Shown here piece after piece: positions 1 through 8,592 of a stretch of DNA of 64,000 nt. Both the position numbers and the translations under genes were made by a program. How positions within the stretch are numbered: the stretch's first letter is position 1; every line of letters starts with the position of its first letter. Under the pieces are notes generated by a model. That model saw only the letters and a program-made list of their open reading frames with translations. It made no database searches and had not been told where the DNA came from. This stretch comes from JAWSVE01 sp050789445 (GTDB lineage: Bacteria; Pseudomonadota; Gammaproteobacteria; Pseudomonadales; Cellvibrionaceae), in the NCBI GenBank assembly GCA_050789445.1, contig JAILXR010000001.1:310001-374000 (forward strand). The letters are read 5' to 3'.

Positions 1-543
1 TATTTTGTCTACTGCGCTTTCCTTACCGAGAAGGATAATTTGGTTGTCTTGGATTCTAATCAAGGAGATTTCTTGGGTATCGGTTTTAGCGTTCTGAATA
101 CTCTCAAAAACATTGGCAGAATTTTTTCCAAATACACCCAGCATTTTATAATCTTCAGTTATTTGTAGGGTAGCTTTAGAGAAAACAATAAATTTTGATA
201 ATGCTTTGAAAGCGATATCAATGAGTTCTTTTGGAATGACCAGTGCGATGTTGAGCTCATCAGAATCGCTTTTTTGATCGTTTAAAGAAGGAGGCAGTTG
301 AATAGCTCGAAATGTAAATACAGCTCGACCCTTGTTAGTGCAGTGAGCACCAGGAAGTGAGTGATGTAGAGTAATGGCGTTCATGTCACAGGTCACTTGT
401 CCTTGCAAAAACGAGCGAGCGTCTTGTCCGGAAACAATCAGGCAAGCAAGCTGATTAAGGTTAGCGATATAAGTCTTGGTCTCAATATCTAATGGGCTTT
501 GTAGTGAGGTTTCTTGCGAGTTTAGAGTAGGAAAATTGCTCAT
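1..543 (-). CDS. ygfZ: YgfZ/GcvT-like folate-binding protein, 3' end cut by window edge
   Basis: This reading frame is open from an ATG at 543 to the left window edge, giving the first 181 residues. It contains the family's early motif FLQGQVTCDM near residue 47 and a following GRAVFTFRA segment, as in tetrahydrofolate-binding YgfZ proteins. These support repair or assembly of Fe-S enzymes such as MiaB. The diagnostic C-terminal KGCxxGQE motif would lie outside the window, so the family call rests on the N-terminal half and on the divergent sdhE neighbour, an arrangement common in Gammaproteobacteria. The 143 bp to sdhE must hold both promoters. Confidence 0.85.
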   Translation of the reverse strand, partial: MSNFPTLNSQETSLQSPLDIETKTYIANLNQLACLIVSGQDARSFLQGQVTCDMNAITLHHSLPGAHCTNKGRAVFTFRAIQLPPSLNDQKSDSDELNIALVIPKELIDIAFKALSKFIVFSKATLQITEDYKMLGVFGKNSANVFESIQNAKTDTQEISLIRIQDNQIILLGKESAVDKI

Positions 544-686
544 TACTGTTTTCACGCCATAGTTAATTAATGTGTATTAAGAAAAAAGAAAGATGAACAG
601 AAAATTAAGTTGTGGTCATACAGACTTCGAATAGATTTCTATATAATACCTCAAATACAAATCTCAAGTTATTAGGTTTATTTTCT

Positions 687-941
687 ATGCATATAAATAA
701 AGTATTGTGGGGCTGCCGTCGAGGCATGTTAGAGCTCGATTTAGTTTTATTACCCTTTGTGGAAAATGTCTACCCGAATATTGCAGAAGAAGATAAAGAG
801 CGTTTTTGGGCCTTGTTGGATGAGGAAGATCAGGACTTATTTGTATGGTTCATGAAGCGAGAAGACCCGGAAGATAAAGAGCTTTGCAAAATTGTGGATA
901 TCATTCGTAAAAACACGGGTTTACAACCTGAAGACTTATAG
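687..941 (+). CDS. sdhE: FAD assembly factor SdhE
   Basis: SdhE (YgfY/CptB) is a small cytosolic factor that promotes covalent FAD attachment to succinate dehydrogenase SdhA. The frame is open from 612, but the ATG at 687 gives MHINKVLWGCRRGMLELD, which matches the usual family N-terminus and an 84-residue length (E. coli has 88). An AGG sits ten bases upstream. The RGxxE motif needed for flavinylation is present (R12, G13, E16). The acidic helical C-terminal half (EEDKERFWALLDEEDQDLF) also fits. It is followed 66 bp later by ygfX, its usual partner. Confidence 0.93.
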   Translation: MHINKVLWGCRRGMLELDLVLLPFVENVYPNIAEEDKERFWALLDEEDQDLFVWFMKREDPEDKELCKIVDIIRKNTGLQPEDL

Positions 942-1007
942 GGGTATTCATATTATTAATCGCCAATTATTATTAATATCTAGGCTCTAGCGGGCATTAA
1001 ATAGAAA

Positions 1008-1427
1008 ATGCCTTCCTTTCAAATTGATCTTTACCCATCAAAAATATTTTTGCGAGTGTTAATAGCACTTCATATTTTAGTTATTGTTGCTATTTGGCTA
1101 ACAGCATTTTCTGTTGTTTTCTCATTTATTTTATCGATCGGTATTATTTTTCATTTGGTTTGGAATACTCAAAAAATAAAGCAGTCATCTAGAACGATTA
1201 AGAGCGCCAACGGGGAATGGAGATTAACTCGATATGGTCAGAATGAAATACAGGAGCTAGACATGCAGCCAATCGGAGAAGCATTTATTCACCGTTGGCT
1301 ATTGGTTGTTGTATTTAAAGGCAAAGACCTAACGAAAAAGAAAAAAGAAACGCTATTGGTATTTCCTGATTCGACAGATACAGAATCCTTTCGTCGTCTT
1401 AGAGTTGCATTGCAATATTCAAAATAA
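1008..1427 (+). CDS. YgfX-type membrane protein (CptA family)
   Basis: The protein has 139 residues, with two hydrophobic segments at about 15-35 and 37-50 followed by a basic, soluble C-terminal half. It sits directly after sdhE, as ygfX (cptA) follows ygfY in E. coli, and the length is close to the E. coli protein (135). In E. coli YgfX was described as the toxin of a proposed YgfYX pair acting on FtsZ and MreB, although SdhE is now regarded mainly as a flavinylation factor. The family call rests on synteny, size and topology more than on a hard motif. Confidence 0.75.
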   Translation: MPSFQIDLYPSKIFLRVLIALHILVIVAIWLTAFSVVFSFILSIGIIFHLVWNTQKIKQSSRTIKSANGEWRLTRYGQNEIQELDMQPIGEAFIHRWLLVVVFKGKDLTKKKKETLLVFPDSTDTESFRRLRVALQYSK

Positions 1428-1468
1428 CGTCTTAGGTAAAACAATACCGCCATTAACTGAGGTTGTGT

Positions 1469-3115
1469 TTAGCTGTCTGCGCGCTCAGAAAATGAATTAT
1501 TGTCAACAAAAATTTCCTGCCCTGCATAATTCATCGGCACTAGAATAGAATCTTTTGCGAATTTGGATATCGTTGGGTAATCCAAAGAGTAATGTAAGCC
1601 GCGGCTTTCTTTTCTTTCAATCGAAGAGCGAATAATTAATTCTGCCACCATGGCTAAGTTACGAAGCTCGATCCAGTCGTTTCCGATTTTATAATGACTG
1701 TAATACTCTTCGATTTCTTTTTGCAGTAATTTAATGCGATGAGCAGCTCTCTCGAGTCGTTTCTTTGTCCTGACAATCCCCACGTAATCCCACATAAAAC
1801 GCCGTAATTCATCCCAGTTATGCGAGATGACAACGTTTTCGTCAGAGTCTGTTACTTTAGATTCATCCCAGTTAGGCGCTGGTTCTGGCTGTGAAATATT
1901 GTGGATGTTATCAGTAATGTGCTTTGCAGCAGAACGTGCATACACGATACATTCTAATAAAGAGTTACTTGCGATTCGGTTTGCACCATGTAATCCGGTG
2001 AACGTTGTTTCGCCAATGGCATAGAGGCTTTTTAAGTCTGTACTACCATGTTTGTCGACCATTACACCACCGCACGTATAGTGAGCAGCGGGAACTACAG
2101 GGATAGGGTCTTTGGTAATATCAATGCCAAATTCTAAACATCGAGTTTTAACCGTTGGAAAATGTTCGCTAATAAAATCAGCACTTTTATGACTGATATC
2201 TAAGTAAATATGATCACAACCCAAGCGTTTTATTTCATGATCGATTGCGCGAGCGACAATGTCACGTGGTGCTAATTCTTTTCGTTCGTCAAACTTCTCC
2301 ATGAAACGAGTGCCGTCAGGCAATTTTAGATGCGCTCCTTCTCCACGTAACGCTTCGGTAATTAAGAAAGTTTTTGCTTTTGGGTGATAAAGGCAAGTGG
2401 GATGGAACTGATTAAACTCCATATTGGCAATGCGGCAACCGCTTCTCCATGCCATGGCAATGCCATCGCCGCTCGCGCCATCAGGATTACTTGTATACAA
2501 ATAGACTTTGCTGGCACCGCCTGTAGCAAGAACAACAACTTTTGCATTAAATACATTGACTTCATCGGCGTTACGGTCAAAAACATAAGCGCCAGTACAA
2601 CGAACTCGCTTACTGGGAATGTCTGCTTGAGTGATAAGGTCTACGGCAATGTGATGTTCGAATAGATCGACGCCGGCTTTATGGATTTGTTCGACTAATG
2701 TGTTTTCAACTTCTTTTCCTGTTGCATCAGCGCTATGGATAATTCGTCGATGGCTATGGCCGCCTTCTTTTGTTAAATGATATTCATCTTGATTGTTTTC
2801 ATCGCGAGAGAATTCAACGCCTTGCTCAATGAGCCATTCGATAGCCGCTCTACTATTTTCGACTGTAAAGCGAACGGCATCTTCGTGACACAATCCTCTT
2901 CCCGCATCTAATGTATCGGCGACGTGTTTGTCGATTGAATCCGCATCATCTAAAACGGCAGCAATGCCGCCTTGCGCAAACCATGTTGATCCTTCTTCGA
3001 GCTTGCCTTTACTCAGTACAGCAACGTTGCATGTTTTAGATAAATTGAGTGCTAGCGTTAAGCCAGCAGCGCCACTGCCAATAATAAGGACATCATGATT
3101 GTATTGTTGTTTCAT
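1469..3115 (-). CDS. nadB: L-aspartate oxidase
   Basis: NadB oxidises L-aspartate to iminoaspartate, the first step of de novo NAD synthesis. The 548-residue protein (E. coli 540) opens with the FAD dinucleotide-binding motif IIGSGAAGL at residues 11-19. It has the family segments [31 protein letters not shown] and [12 protein letters not shown], and a C-terminal helical domain. It is transcribed away from rpoE, the arrangement seen in Pseudomonas and E. coli. No quinolinate synthase gene is adjacent. Confidence 0.97.
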   Translation of the reverse strand: MKQQYNHDVLIIGSGAAGLTLALNLSKTCNVAVLSKGKLEEGSTWFAQGGIAAVLDDADSIDKHVADTLDAGRGLCHEDAVRFTVENSRAAIEWLIEQGVEFSRDENNQDEYHLTKEGGHSHRRIIHSADATGKEVENTLVEQIHKAGVDLFEHHIAVDLITQADIPSKRVRCTGAYVFDRNADEVNVFNAKVVVLATGGASKVYLYTSNPDGASGDGIAMAWRSGCRIANMEFNQFHPTCLYHPKAKTFLITEALRGEGAHLKLPDGTRFMEKFDERKELAPRDIVARAIDHEIKRLGCDHIYLDISHKSADFISEHFPTVKTRCLEFGIDITKDPIPVVPAAHYTCGGVMVDKHGSTDLKSLYAIGETTFTGLHGANRIASNSLLECIVYARSAAKHITDNIHNISQPEPAPNWDESKVTDSDENVVISHNWDELRRFMWDYVGIVRTKKRLERAAHRIKLLQKEIEEYYSHYKIGNDWIELRNLAMVAELIIRSSIERKESRGLHYSLDYPTISKFAKDSILVPMNYAGQEIFVDNNSFSERADS

Positions 3116-3574
3116 AGGGATGAGGTCTAAAGTTGAATTGAAATTAAGTTGTTGTTTGCCAATTGAATCTGCATTTAGTTAGCGAGATAGTATATACAAG
3201 CGAGAACTATCAGTCTCTTTAACTTGGTTGTTTTGTAAGCACTTGGTGATGCTCAGTGAACTTTATTATGCAATACGGGTCTACTTACCAGAGAGCGAAT
3301 AAAGCAGTTGAGCTGATAAAATCTGTAGATCGCAAGTAATAGATCTTGGGGAAGGGCAGTTATGATAGTAAATGATTCCGTATGCTTTGTAGTAGATTCA
3401 GAAAAATCTTCAGTAAAGCGTTCTTTGCTAGAGAGTTCAGTCCATTTGGTCGATAATGTGAAACAGTTGAATTCAAAAAAAACTGCTGTGAAGCAAGTTC
3501 GTCAGCAGGATGCGGACAATGATTTGCAAAAAAAAGCAGCCTATAAAAACAATGCGGTATTGGGGAGCGAGGAA
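3116..3574. other. nadB-rpoE intergenic region
   Basis: This 459-bp divergent region must drive both nadB and rpoE. The rpoE frame is open back to 3362, and that 71-residue extension would be Lys/Gln/Ser-rich and unlike any sigma-factor N-terminus. I therefore treat 3362-3574 as leader, with the real start at 3575 behind a good GAGG ribosome-binding site. A sigma-E-like promoter is listed separately. No other gene was recognised. Confidence 0.6.
3257..3284 (+). promoter_or_regulatory. putative sigma-E autoregulatory promoter of rpoE
   Basis: A TGAACTT box (3257-3263) is separated by exactly 16 bases from TCTAC (3280-3284). This matches the extracytoplasmic sigma-E consensus GGAACTT-N16-TCTGA at most positions and lies upstream of rpoE in the right orientation. 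Sigma-E genes are commonly autoregulated. The resulting leader would be about 285 nt long. Confidence 0.5.
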
Positions 3575-4177
3575 ATGGCAGCGCCATCAGCGCAAGAAAC
3601 AGATCAGCAGTTGGTTGAGCGTGTTCAAAAGGGTGATAAGCGTGCTTTTGACCTTTTGGTCATAAAATATCAGCACAAAATACTCGCCATCATTAGTCGT
3701 TTTGTTCGAGACAATGCTGAAGTACACGATGTTGCTCAGGAAGCGTTCATTAAGGCTTACCGTGCTTTAGGTAACTTTCGTGGTGATAGTGCGTTTTACA
3801 CGTGGTTATATCGTATCGCCATCAATACGGCTAAAAATCATTTGGTGTCTCGAAGCCGTCGTCCTCCAGCCAGTGATGTTGATATGGCTGATGCTGAATT
3901 TTACAGTGGGAGTGAAATTTTAAAAGATCAAGATACGCCAGAGAATTTATATTTCAGAGATGAGCTTCAATCTGTTGTTAATGACACAATTGACAGTTTG
4001 CCCGAAGATCTAAAAACCGCCGTAACTCTAAGAGAGTTTGAAGGCTTAAGTTATGAAGAAATTGCTGAGGTGATGGATTGCCCTATGGGAACAGTTCGTT
4101 CAAGGATATTCCGAGCACGGGAAGCGATTGATAAACAAATTCAAATATTAATGGATGGAAAAGTTTCTATACGTTGA
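3575..4177 (+). CDS. rpoE: RNA polymerase sigma factor RpoE (AlgU/AlgT)
   Basis: This extracytoplasmic-function sigma factor controls the envelope-stress response. From the ATG at 3575 (preceded by GCGAGGA) the protein has 200 residues and follows E. coli RpoE closely along its length. Region 2 contains QEAFIKAYRAL and GDSAFYTWLYRIAIN. Region 4 contains LREFEGLSYEEIA and MDCPMGTVRSRIFRAREAI. It heads the rpoE-mucA-mucB-mucC-mucD set. The 215-bp gap before the anti-sigma gene is longer than usual for this operon, so a separate signal for the downstream genes is possible. Confidence 0.97.
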   Translation: MAAPSAQETDQQLVERVQKGDKRAFDLLVIKYQHKILAIISRFVRDNAEVHDVAQEAFIKAYRALGNFRGDSAFYTWLYRIAINTAKNHLVSRSRRPPASDVDMADAEFYSGSEILKDQDTPENLYFRDELQSVVNDTIDSLPEDLKTAVTLREFEGLSYEEIAEVMDCPMGTVRSRIFRAREAIDKQIQILMDGKVSIR

Positions 4178-4392
4178 TGAAACCTTCAGCGTTGATGTGT
4201 GTCTTACCCTCCATCGATTGAGAGGCAATTTTATAGGCTACTTTTTTATTTGGCTGCAATAATTCTTTAAGCTCCAATAATTTGAACGTCACTAATTTAA
4301 AATCCTCCAAGTATTTAGATACAAAATTGAAGTAAATTGGCGCCACCCAAAGTGATATTTTTAAAGGTAAAAATCAAAAGGTAAATACGAGT

Positions 4393-5199
4393 ATGTCTGA
4401 CGGCTCAAAACAGCAACATCTTTACGAATCTCTTTCGGCCTTGGTCGATAACGAAGCGTCTGAATTGGAACTACATCGAATTCTGTCTGAATCTGAAAGA
4501 GATCCTAGTGTTCGTGCAAGATGGCATCGATACCAATTAGCTCGTACCGCACTAAAAGGTGAGGTGATTGCAGCTAGTGTTGATATCTCTGATGCGGTGA
4601 GAGACGCGGTCTCGAATATAGACCTTTCTGAAGTCCAGTTGTCGAATCAACGGCAAAAAAAATCTAGTTCTTCTCAGGGGGCTTTAGCTGATGGTCATAC
4701 CACTGCGAGTATAAATAGCGGCAACTCAAGCACACATGCCGGTGAAGCTTTAGGAGATTCAAATTCTGCTTGGAAAGCAAATGTTGCACGCTTTGCCATT
4801 GCTGCCAGTGTCGCTAGTGTGGTTTTAATTTCATCGCAACAATTTGATCTTTTTACTCGTCAATCTGATGCATCACTTTTTGCATCTAGTGAAAGTAACA
4901 TTCCAGTGAAAAGCACGGTTTCGGAATCAATTGATGCTGTTCCTCAGAATAGTCCATTTGCCGTTGTTGATTTGCAGAATGTAGCGGGGACTTTTAATTC
5001 GTTGTCGACGCCGCAGCAAAGTCGCCTACCGCAACAAGCTATGCGTTATTCGCCAACTCAACAACAAAAGCAATTACAAGATGAGCGTGTTCGTTTATAC
5101 ATACAGCAGTTAATGTTAGAGCACGCAGAGAGCGCCGCTCAGCATTCTGGTTCAGGGTTAATGCCATATACTAGAGCTCCTGTTGAAGGACAGCGCTAG
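4393..5199 (+). CDS. rseA: Sigma-E anti-sigma factor RseA/MucA
   Basis: This inner-membrane protein holds sigma E inactive until regulated proteolysis. The N-terminal domain (residues 1-60) has the RseA signature: YESLSALVDNEASELELHRI, followed by a WHRYQLAR helix that docks on sigma factor. One transmembrane segment lies near residues 134-150 (FAIAASVASVVLISS). The periplasmic tail is Gln-rich (residues 205-250). The 268-residue length is larger than E. coli RseA (216), mainly in the Ser/Gln-rich linkers. Position between rpoE and mucB supports the call. Confidence 0.92.
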   Translation: MSDGSKQQHLYESLSALVDNEASELELHRILSESERDPSVRARWHRYQLARTALKGEVIAASVDISDAVRDAVSNIDLSEVQLSNQRQKKSSSSQGALADGHTTASINSGNSSTHAGEALGDSNSAWKANVARFAIAASVASVVLISSQQFDLFTRQSDASLFASSESNIPVKSTVSESIDAVPQNSPFAVVDLQNVAGTFNSLSTPQQSRLPQQAMRYSPTQQQKQLQDERVRLYIQQLMLEHAESAAQHSGSGLMPYTRAPVEGQR

Positions 5200-5277
5200 T
5201 TGCTAAATTTAGCCAGCGTTGATGCAGGCTTGCTTTTTATTCTTTCATATTATTCATTCTTTCGGTGATGAGCATCC

Positions 5278-6234
5278 ATGGTGCGCTTACTCACATTATT
5301 TCTCCTTCTTTGTATATTTATATCTTCAGCGGCTTGGTCTGCTGAAAAGTATGATCGTGCACGTGTGTTACTTGAAAAAATGTCTCGATCTATCCATGAA
5401 TTAAATTATCGAGGACTATTTACTTATGAAGTAGGTGGGGCCCTTGATAATTATAAAATTATCCATCAGATCCAAAATAATATTGAATATGAGCGGTTAC
5501 AAAAATTAAATGGGGGTGAAAAAGAAATACTGCGTTCTGGTTTTTCAATAGATTGTTTGAATCGTGGAGATCAATTCTTTCGGGGAGTTTCTTTTGATGT
5601 TGGCCCGCAGCTAAATTCACCTGCAAAGTATTTATATCACTTAACAGGAAAAGGTAGGGTAGCAGGGCGCGATACGTTAACTGTCCAAGTATTGCCAAAA
5701 GATAGTCATCGTTATGGATATGTATTCTCTATTGATGAGATCACTTTTTTACCTCTACAGGTATTGATGATTGACTCATCAAAAAAAATATTAGAGAGAG
5801 TTCAGTACGTTGATATTGAAGTTGGCATATTGATTGATGAGACAGAATTACTTCCAAGATCTGCAAGTTATACTTCGTTAAAAAATACCCGGGAAGAATG
5901 TGACAATACCAAGCCAGAAGATAAGAGCGTAATTGAGGATATTAATCAACCTTGGACTGTTGCTTGGATTCCATCTGGCTTCACTTTTTTAAGTGCTCGG
6001 AAAACCCGAAGTGATGATAGCATCTTGACTTATACTGATGGTTTAAGCTCATTCTCAGTCGTTGTAGGCTCGAATAAGCTATTCCCAGTGGTTGAAGGAA
6101 GGGCTCAGAGGGGCGGTACTGTAGCTTTTGTAAAACAGTATAAGAAAGATCAGTCGTTATTTAGTATAACTGTTCTCGGAGAGATACCGATGGCGACTGC
6201 TCGAAAAATTGCAGAAAAAGTAAAAAAGCGTTAA
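5278..6234 (+). CDS. rseB: Sigma-E regulatory protein RseB/MucB
   Basis: RseB/MucB is a periplasmic protein that binds RseA/MucA and protects it from DegS-type cleavage until lipopolysaccharide or lipoprotein signals displace it. The 318-residue product starts with a clear signal peptide (VRLLTLFLLLCIFISSAAWSA, cleavage near residue 22). The lipoprotein-binding-like N-terminal domain carries LNYRGLFTYE, and the C-terminal domain begins near residue 225 (PWTVAWIPSGF). It follows rseA by 78 bp. Confidence 0.93.
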   Translation: MVRLLTLFLLLCIFISSAAWSAEKYDRARVLLEKMSRSIHELNYRGLFTYEVGGALDNYKIIHQIQNNIEYERLQKLNGGEKEILRSGFSIDCLNRGDQFFRGVSFDVGPQLNSPAKYLYHLTGKGRVAGRDTLTVQVLPKDSHRYGYVFSIDEITFLPLQVLMIDSSKKILERVQYVDIEVGILIDETELLPRSASYTSLKNTREECDNTKPEDKSVIEDINQPWTVAWIPSGFTFLSARKTRSDDSILTYTDGLSSFSVVVGSNKLFPVVEGRAQRGGTVAFVKQYKKDQSLFSITVLGEIPMATARKIAEKVKKR

Positions 6235-6332
6235 CGTTTTCTTTCTGTTGATTCTCGGTAAATGGTTTATACGCGGATTTATTAATTCAACCTATATTTA
6301 AAAAAGATGTATGACAGAGTGACCTTATTAGC

Positions 6333-6791
6333 ATGCTGAAAGAAACTGGCCGGGTAGTTGCTGTGGATAACGACAGTGTATGGGTAGAAACCATTAATCA
6401 ATCCACTTGTGGCACCTGTTCCGCAAAAAAAGGCTGTGGGCAAAGTACGTTGGCAAAATGGTCAGCTAAACAATCATATCTTAGGGTTTTATTGGATGGG
6501 CGAGACCCTGAATCGGTGAGAATTAATGACTCGATAACTGTAGGAATTCCAGAGGATGTTGTCGTGAAAAGCTCTTTGCTCTTATATTGCTTACCAATAG
6601 TTTTAATGTTGCTAGGTACTATTTTTGCAGATGCTTATTTCGAAAATGAGATTTTATCTGTTTGTTTTGCGGTTATTGGTTTTATTGCTGGCGGAGTGTT
6701 CGTCTCACTGTTTTCAAGATTTAAAAGAAATGATCGTCGATCCCAACCCGTCATTATTGAATTAATAAGCTCCTCAGGTGTTGCGAATTAA
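6333..6791 (+). CDS. rseC: SoxR-reducing/sigma-E regulator RseC/MucC family protein
   Basis: The 152-residue membrane protein has the family's cysteine cluster CGTCSAKKGCG at residues 26-36 and two transmembrane segments at about 84-103 and 109-130 (VVVKSSLLLYCLPIVLMLL and following). RseC/MucC modulates the sigma-E circuit in Pseudomonas and E. coli, and a homologue is linked to reduction of the SoxR Fe-S cluster. Gene order between mucB and mucD is as in Pseudomonas. Confidence 0.92.
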   Translation: MLKETGRVVAVDNDSVWVETINQSTCGTCSAKKGCGQSTLAKWSAKQSYLRVLLDGRDPESVRINDSITVGIPEDVVVKSSLLLYCLPIVLMLLGTIFADAYFENEILSVCFAVIGFIAGGVFVSLFSRFKRNDRRSQPVIIELISSSGVAN

Positions 6792-6818
6792 AAAGAATTT
6801 TTTAGGAAATTACTTGTC

Positions 6819-6845
6819 GGAACTGTAAGTGTTGAAAAATCTAAA
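6819..6845 (+). promoter_or_regulatory. possible sigma-E promoter of mucD
   Basis: GGAACTG (6819-6825) is followed after 14 bases by TCTAAA (6840-6845). Both boxes resemble the sigma-E consensus, but the spacer is about two bases shorter than the preferred 16. It lies 104 bp before the protease gene, a class of gene often under direct sigma-E control. Confidence 0.35.
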
Positions 6846-6948
6846 ATAAATCCAATATAACTATTCTATTTCGATATGTCCTAGATGGGCTTACTTGGTC
6901 TTAAGTTAAAAAATTAAGCAATAAATCGTATTCAAAGAGGTAGTTTTC

Positions 6949-8346
6949 ATGAAATTGAAAGTATTAACAGTTTTTCTTTCAGTGTTTTTTTTGTTTCCTG
7001 GCGCCAGTATGGCGAGAGGAGCTCTTCCGGAATTTGCCGATTTAATTGAAGAAATCTCTCCGGCAGTTGTGAAAATCACAACTGTTTCAACCGTTGGATC
7101 TCCCGCTACCGCTATTCCTGACGACCAAGATATTCCTGAGTTTTTTCGCCGTTATTTCGATCCACGTCAGATGCCAGAAAGAAATGTTGGCGGCATGGGC
7201 TCAGGTTTTATTATTTCGAAAGACGGCTACATATTAACTAATAATCATGTTATTGATGGTGCTAATGAAATAACAGTGCGAATGACCGACCGTCGTGAAT
7301 ATACGGCAGAAGTTGTTGGCGCAGATCCTCGATCAGATTTGGCATTATTGAAAATTGAAGCAGAAAAGCTACCTTTTTTACAGTTCTCGAAAGACGATAG
7401 TTTACGAGTAGGTGATTGGGTGTTGGCAATTGGTTCACCTTTTGGGATGGATTTTTCAGCGAGCCAGGGAATTGTGAGTGCTATCGGTCGCAGTATCCAA
7501 GATCGTACTAATGGATCTTACGTTCCGTTTATTCAAACAGATGTCGCTATCAATCCAGGAAATTCTGGTGGGCCTTTATTTAATCTTGAAGGCAAGGTCG
7601 TCGGTATTAATTCTCAAATTTATACTCGATCAGGTGGTTACATGGGTTTGTCTTTCGCCATTCCTGCCGGACTTGCTGAATCGGTTGTTGCTCAGTTAAA
7701 AGATAAAGGGCATGTTGATCGTGGATGGTTAGGTGTAAGCATTGGTGATGTAGATAAAGACTTGGCGAGAGCATTTGGATTAAAAAGACCTCGTGGAGCG
7801 CTCATCCAAAATGTTGCCCCAAACGGCCCTGCAGAAAAATCTGGGCTAAGACCGGGAGACATCATTTTAGAATTTAATAATGCCATTATTGATACGTCTA
7901 AAGATCTTCCCCCTGTTGTTGGTGATACCACGCCAGAAAGTACTGTTCCTGTCGTCGTAATGAGGGAAGGGCGAGAAAAATCAGTTCGAGTGACAGTGGG
8001 TATGCTTGATGCAAAGACTGCTCGCATTCCTGTTGCAAGTGCAACCCAAAAGTCTATGCCTAATAACGATAGGCTAGGTCTTGTCGTTGAGGCTGCTGAT
8101 GAAGAGCTTAAACGAAGCATCGGAATAAATGGCGGTGTTATGATTATAAGTGTGGGTGATGAGGGTCCGGGTAAAGCTGCTGGCTTACAGCGTGGAGATG
8201 TTATCGTCCAGCTTGGGTTTAAGGATGTTTTAAATCAGCAAAGCTACAACAAGATAGTTGCTCAATTACCGTCTGGCAGTCTCCTACCGATTCGTTTTTA
8301 TAGACGAGGCCAACCAGCATTTAGAACTATCATGATCAAGGACTAA
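6949..8346 (+). CDS. mucD: Do-family periplasmic serine protease MucD/DegP
   Basis: This is a periplasmic trypsin-like protease and chaperone that removes misfolded envelope proteins. The 465-residue precursor has a signal peptide ending near residue 22 (PGASMA). The catalytic triad is visible: H100 (LTNNHVIDG), D130 (RSDLALL) and S206 (NPGNSGGPL). Two PDZ domains follow, at about 255-345 and 370-460. Its place as the last gene of the rpoE-muc cluster identifies it as MucD rather than a free-standing DegP or DegQ. Confidence 0.95.
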   Translation: MKLKVLTVFLSVFFLFPGASMARGALPEFADLIEEISPAVVKITTVSTVGSPATAIPDDQDIPEFFRRYFDPRQMPERNVGGMGSGFIISKDGYILTNNHVIDGANEITVRMTDRREYTAEVVGADPRSDLALLKIEAEKLPFLQFSKDDSLRVGDWVLAIGSPFGMDFSASQGIVSAIGRSIQDRTNGSYVPFIQTDVAINPGNSGGPLFNLEGKVVGINSQIYTRSGGYMGLSFAIPAGLAESVVAQLKDKGHVDRGWLGVSIGDVDKDLARAFGLKRPRGALIQNVAPNGPAEKSGLRPGDIILEFNNAIIDTSKDLPPVVGDTTPESTVPVVVMREGREKSVRVTVGMLDAKTARIPVASATQKSMPNNDRLGLVVEAADEELKRSIGINGGVMIISVGDEGPGKAAGLQRGDVIVQLGFKDVLNQQSYNKIVAQLPSGSLLPIRFYRRGQPAFRTIMIKD

Positions 8347-8419
8347 TGATTTATTAAAAGCAGGTTAAGTCTAACTGAAACGGAAAAGAACAGTACTCTA
8401 GTACTTTTAAAACTTGATG

Positions 8420-8461
8420 GTTATTAGTGGTAATTTAGCTCAGTAAATTACCACTAATAAC
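8420..8461. terminator. perfect 17-bp stem-loop between mucD and lepA
   Basis: GTTATTAGTGGTAATTT (8420-8436) and its exact reverse complement (8445-8461) enclose an 8-base loop. No long T-run follows, so it is not a textbook intrinsic terminator. It could be a terminator, an RNA-processing or stability element for the muc transcript, or a protein-binding palindrome. Confidence 0.55.
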
Positions 8462-8592
8462 TTCTCATGCTCCCTTCCACTAGTCTCGTAAAAATAAGCC
8501 TCCAAAGCTAGAAACAAATGCGGTAGACTGTGCGCCAACCAAACCTCGCTAGAGGTTGATAACTCATTGAATTTAAAGAAGTTTAATTCCCT

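Noticed and set aside
3362..3574. 71-codon in-frame extension of rpoE
   Set aside because: It is not sigma-factor-like; the ATG at 3575 has a good ribosome-binding site and gives the standard 200-residue protein.
5219..5404. 61-residue frame overlapping rseB
   Set aside because: It mostly overlaps the rseB signal-peptide coding region in another frame, and its product has no features of its own.
7692..8120. 142-residue antisense frame within mucD
   Set aside because: It is a shadow of a confidently identified protease gene, Ser/Pro-rich and without signals of its own.
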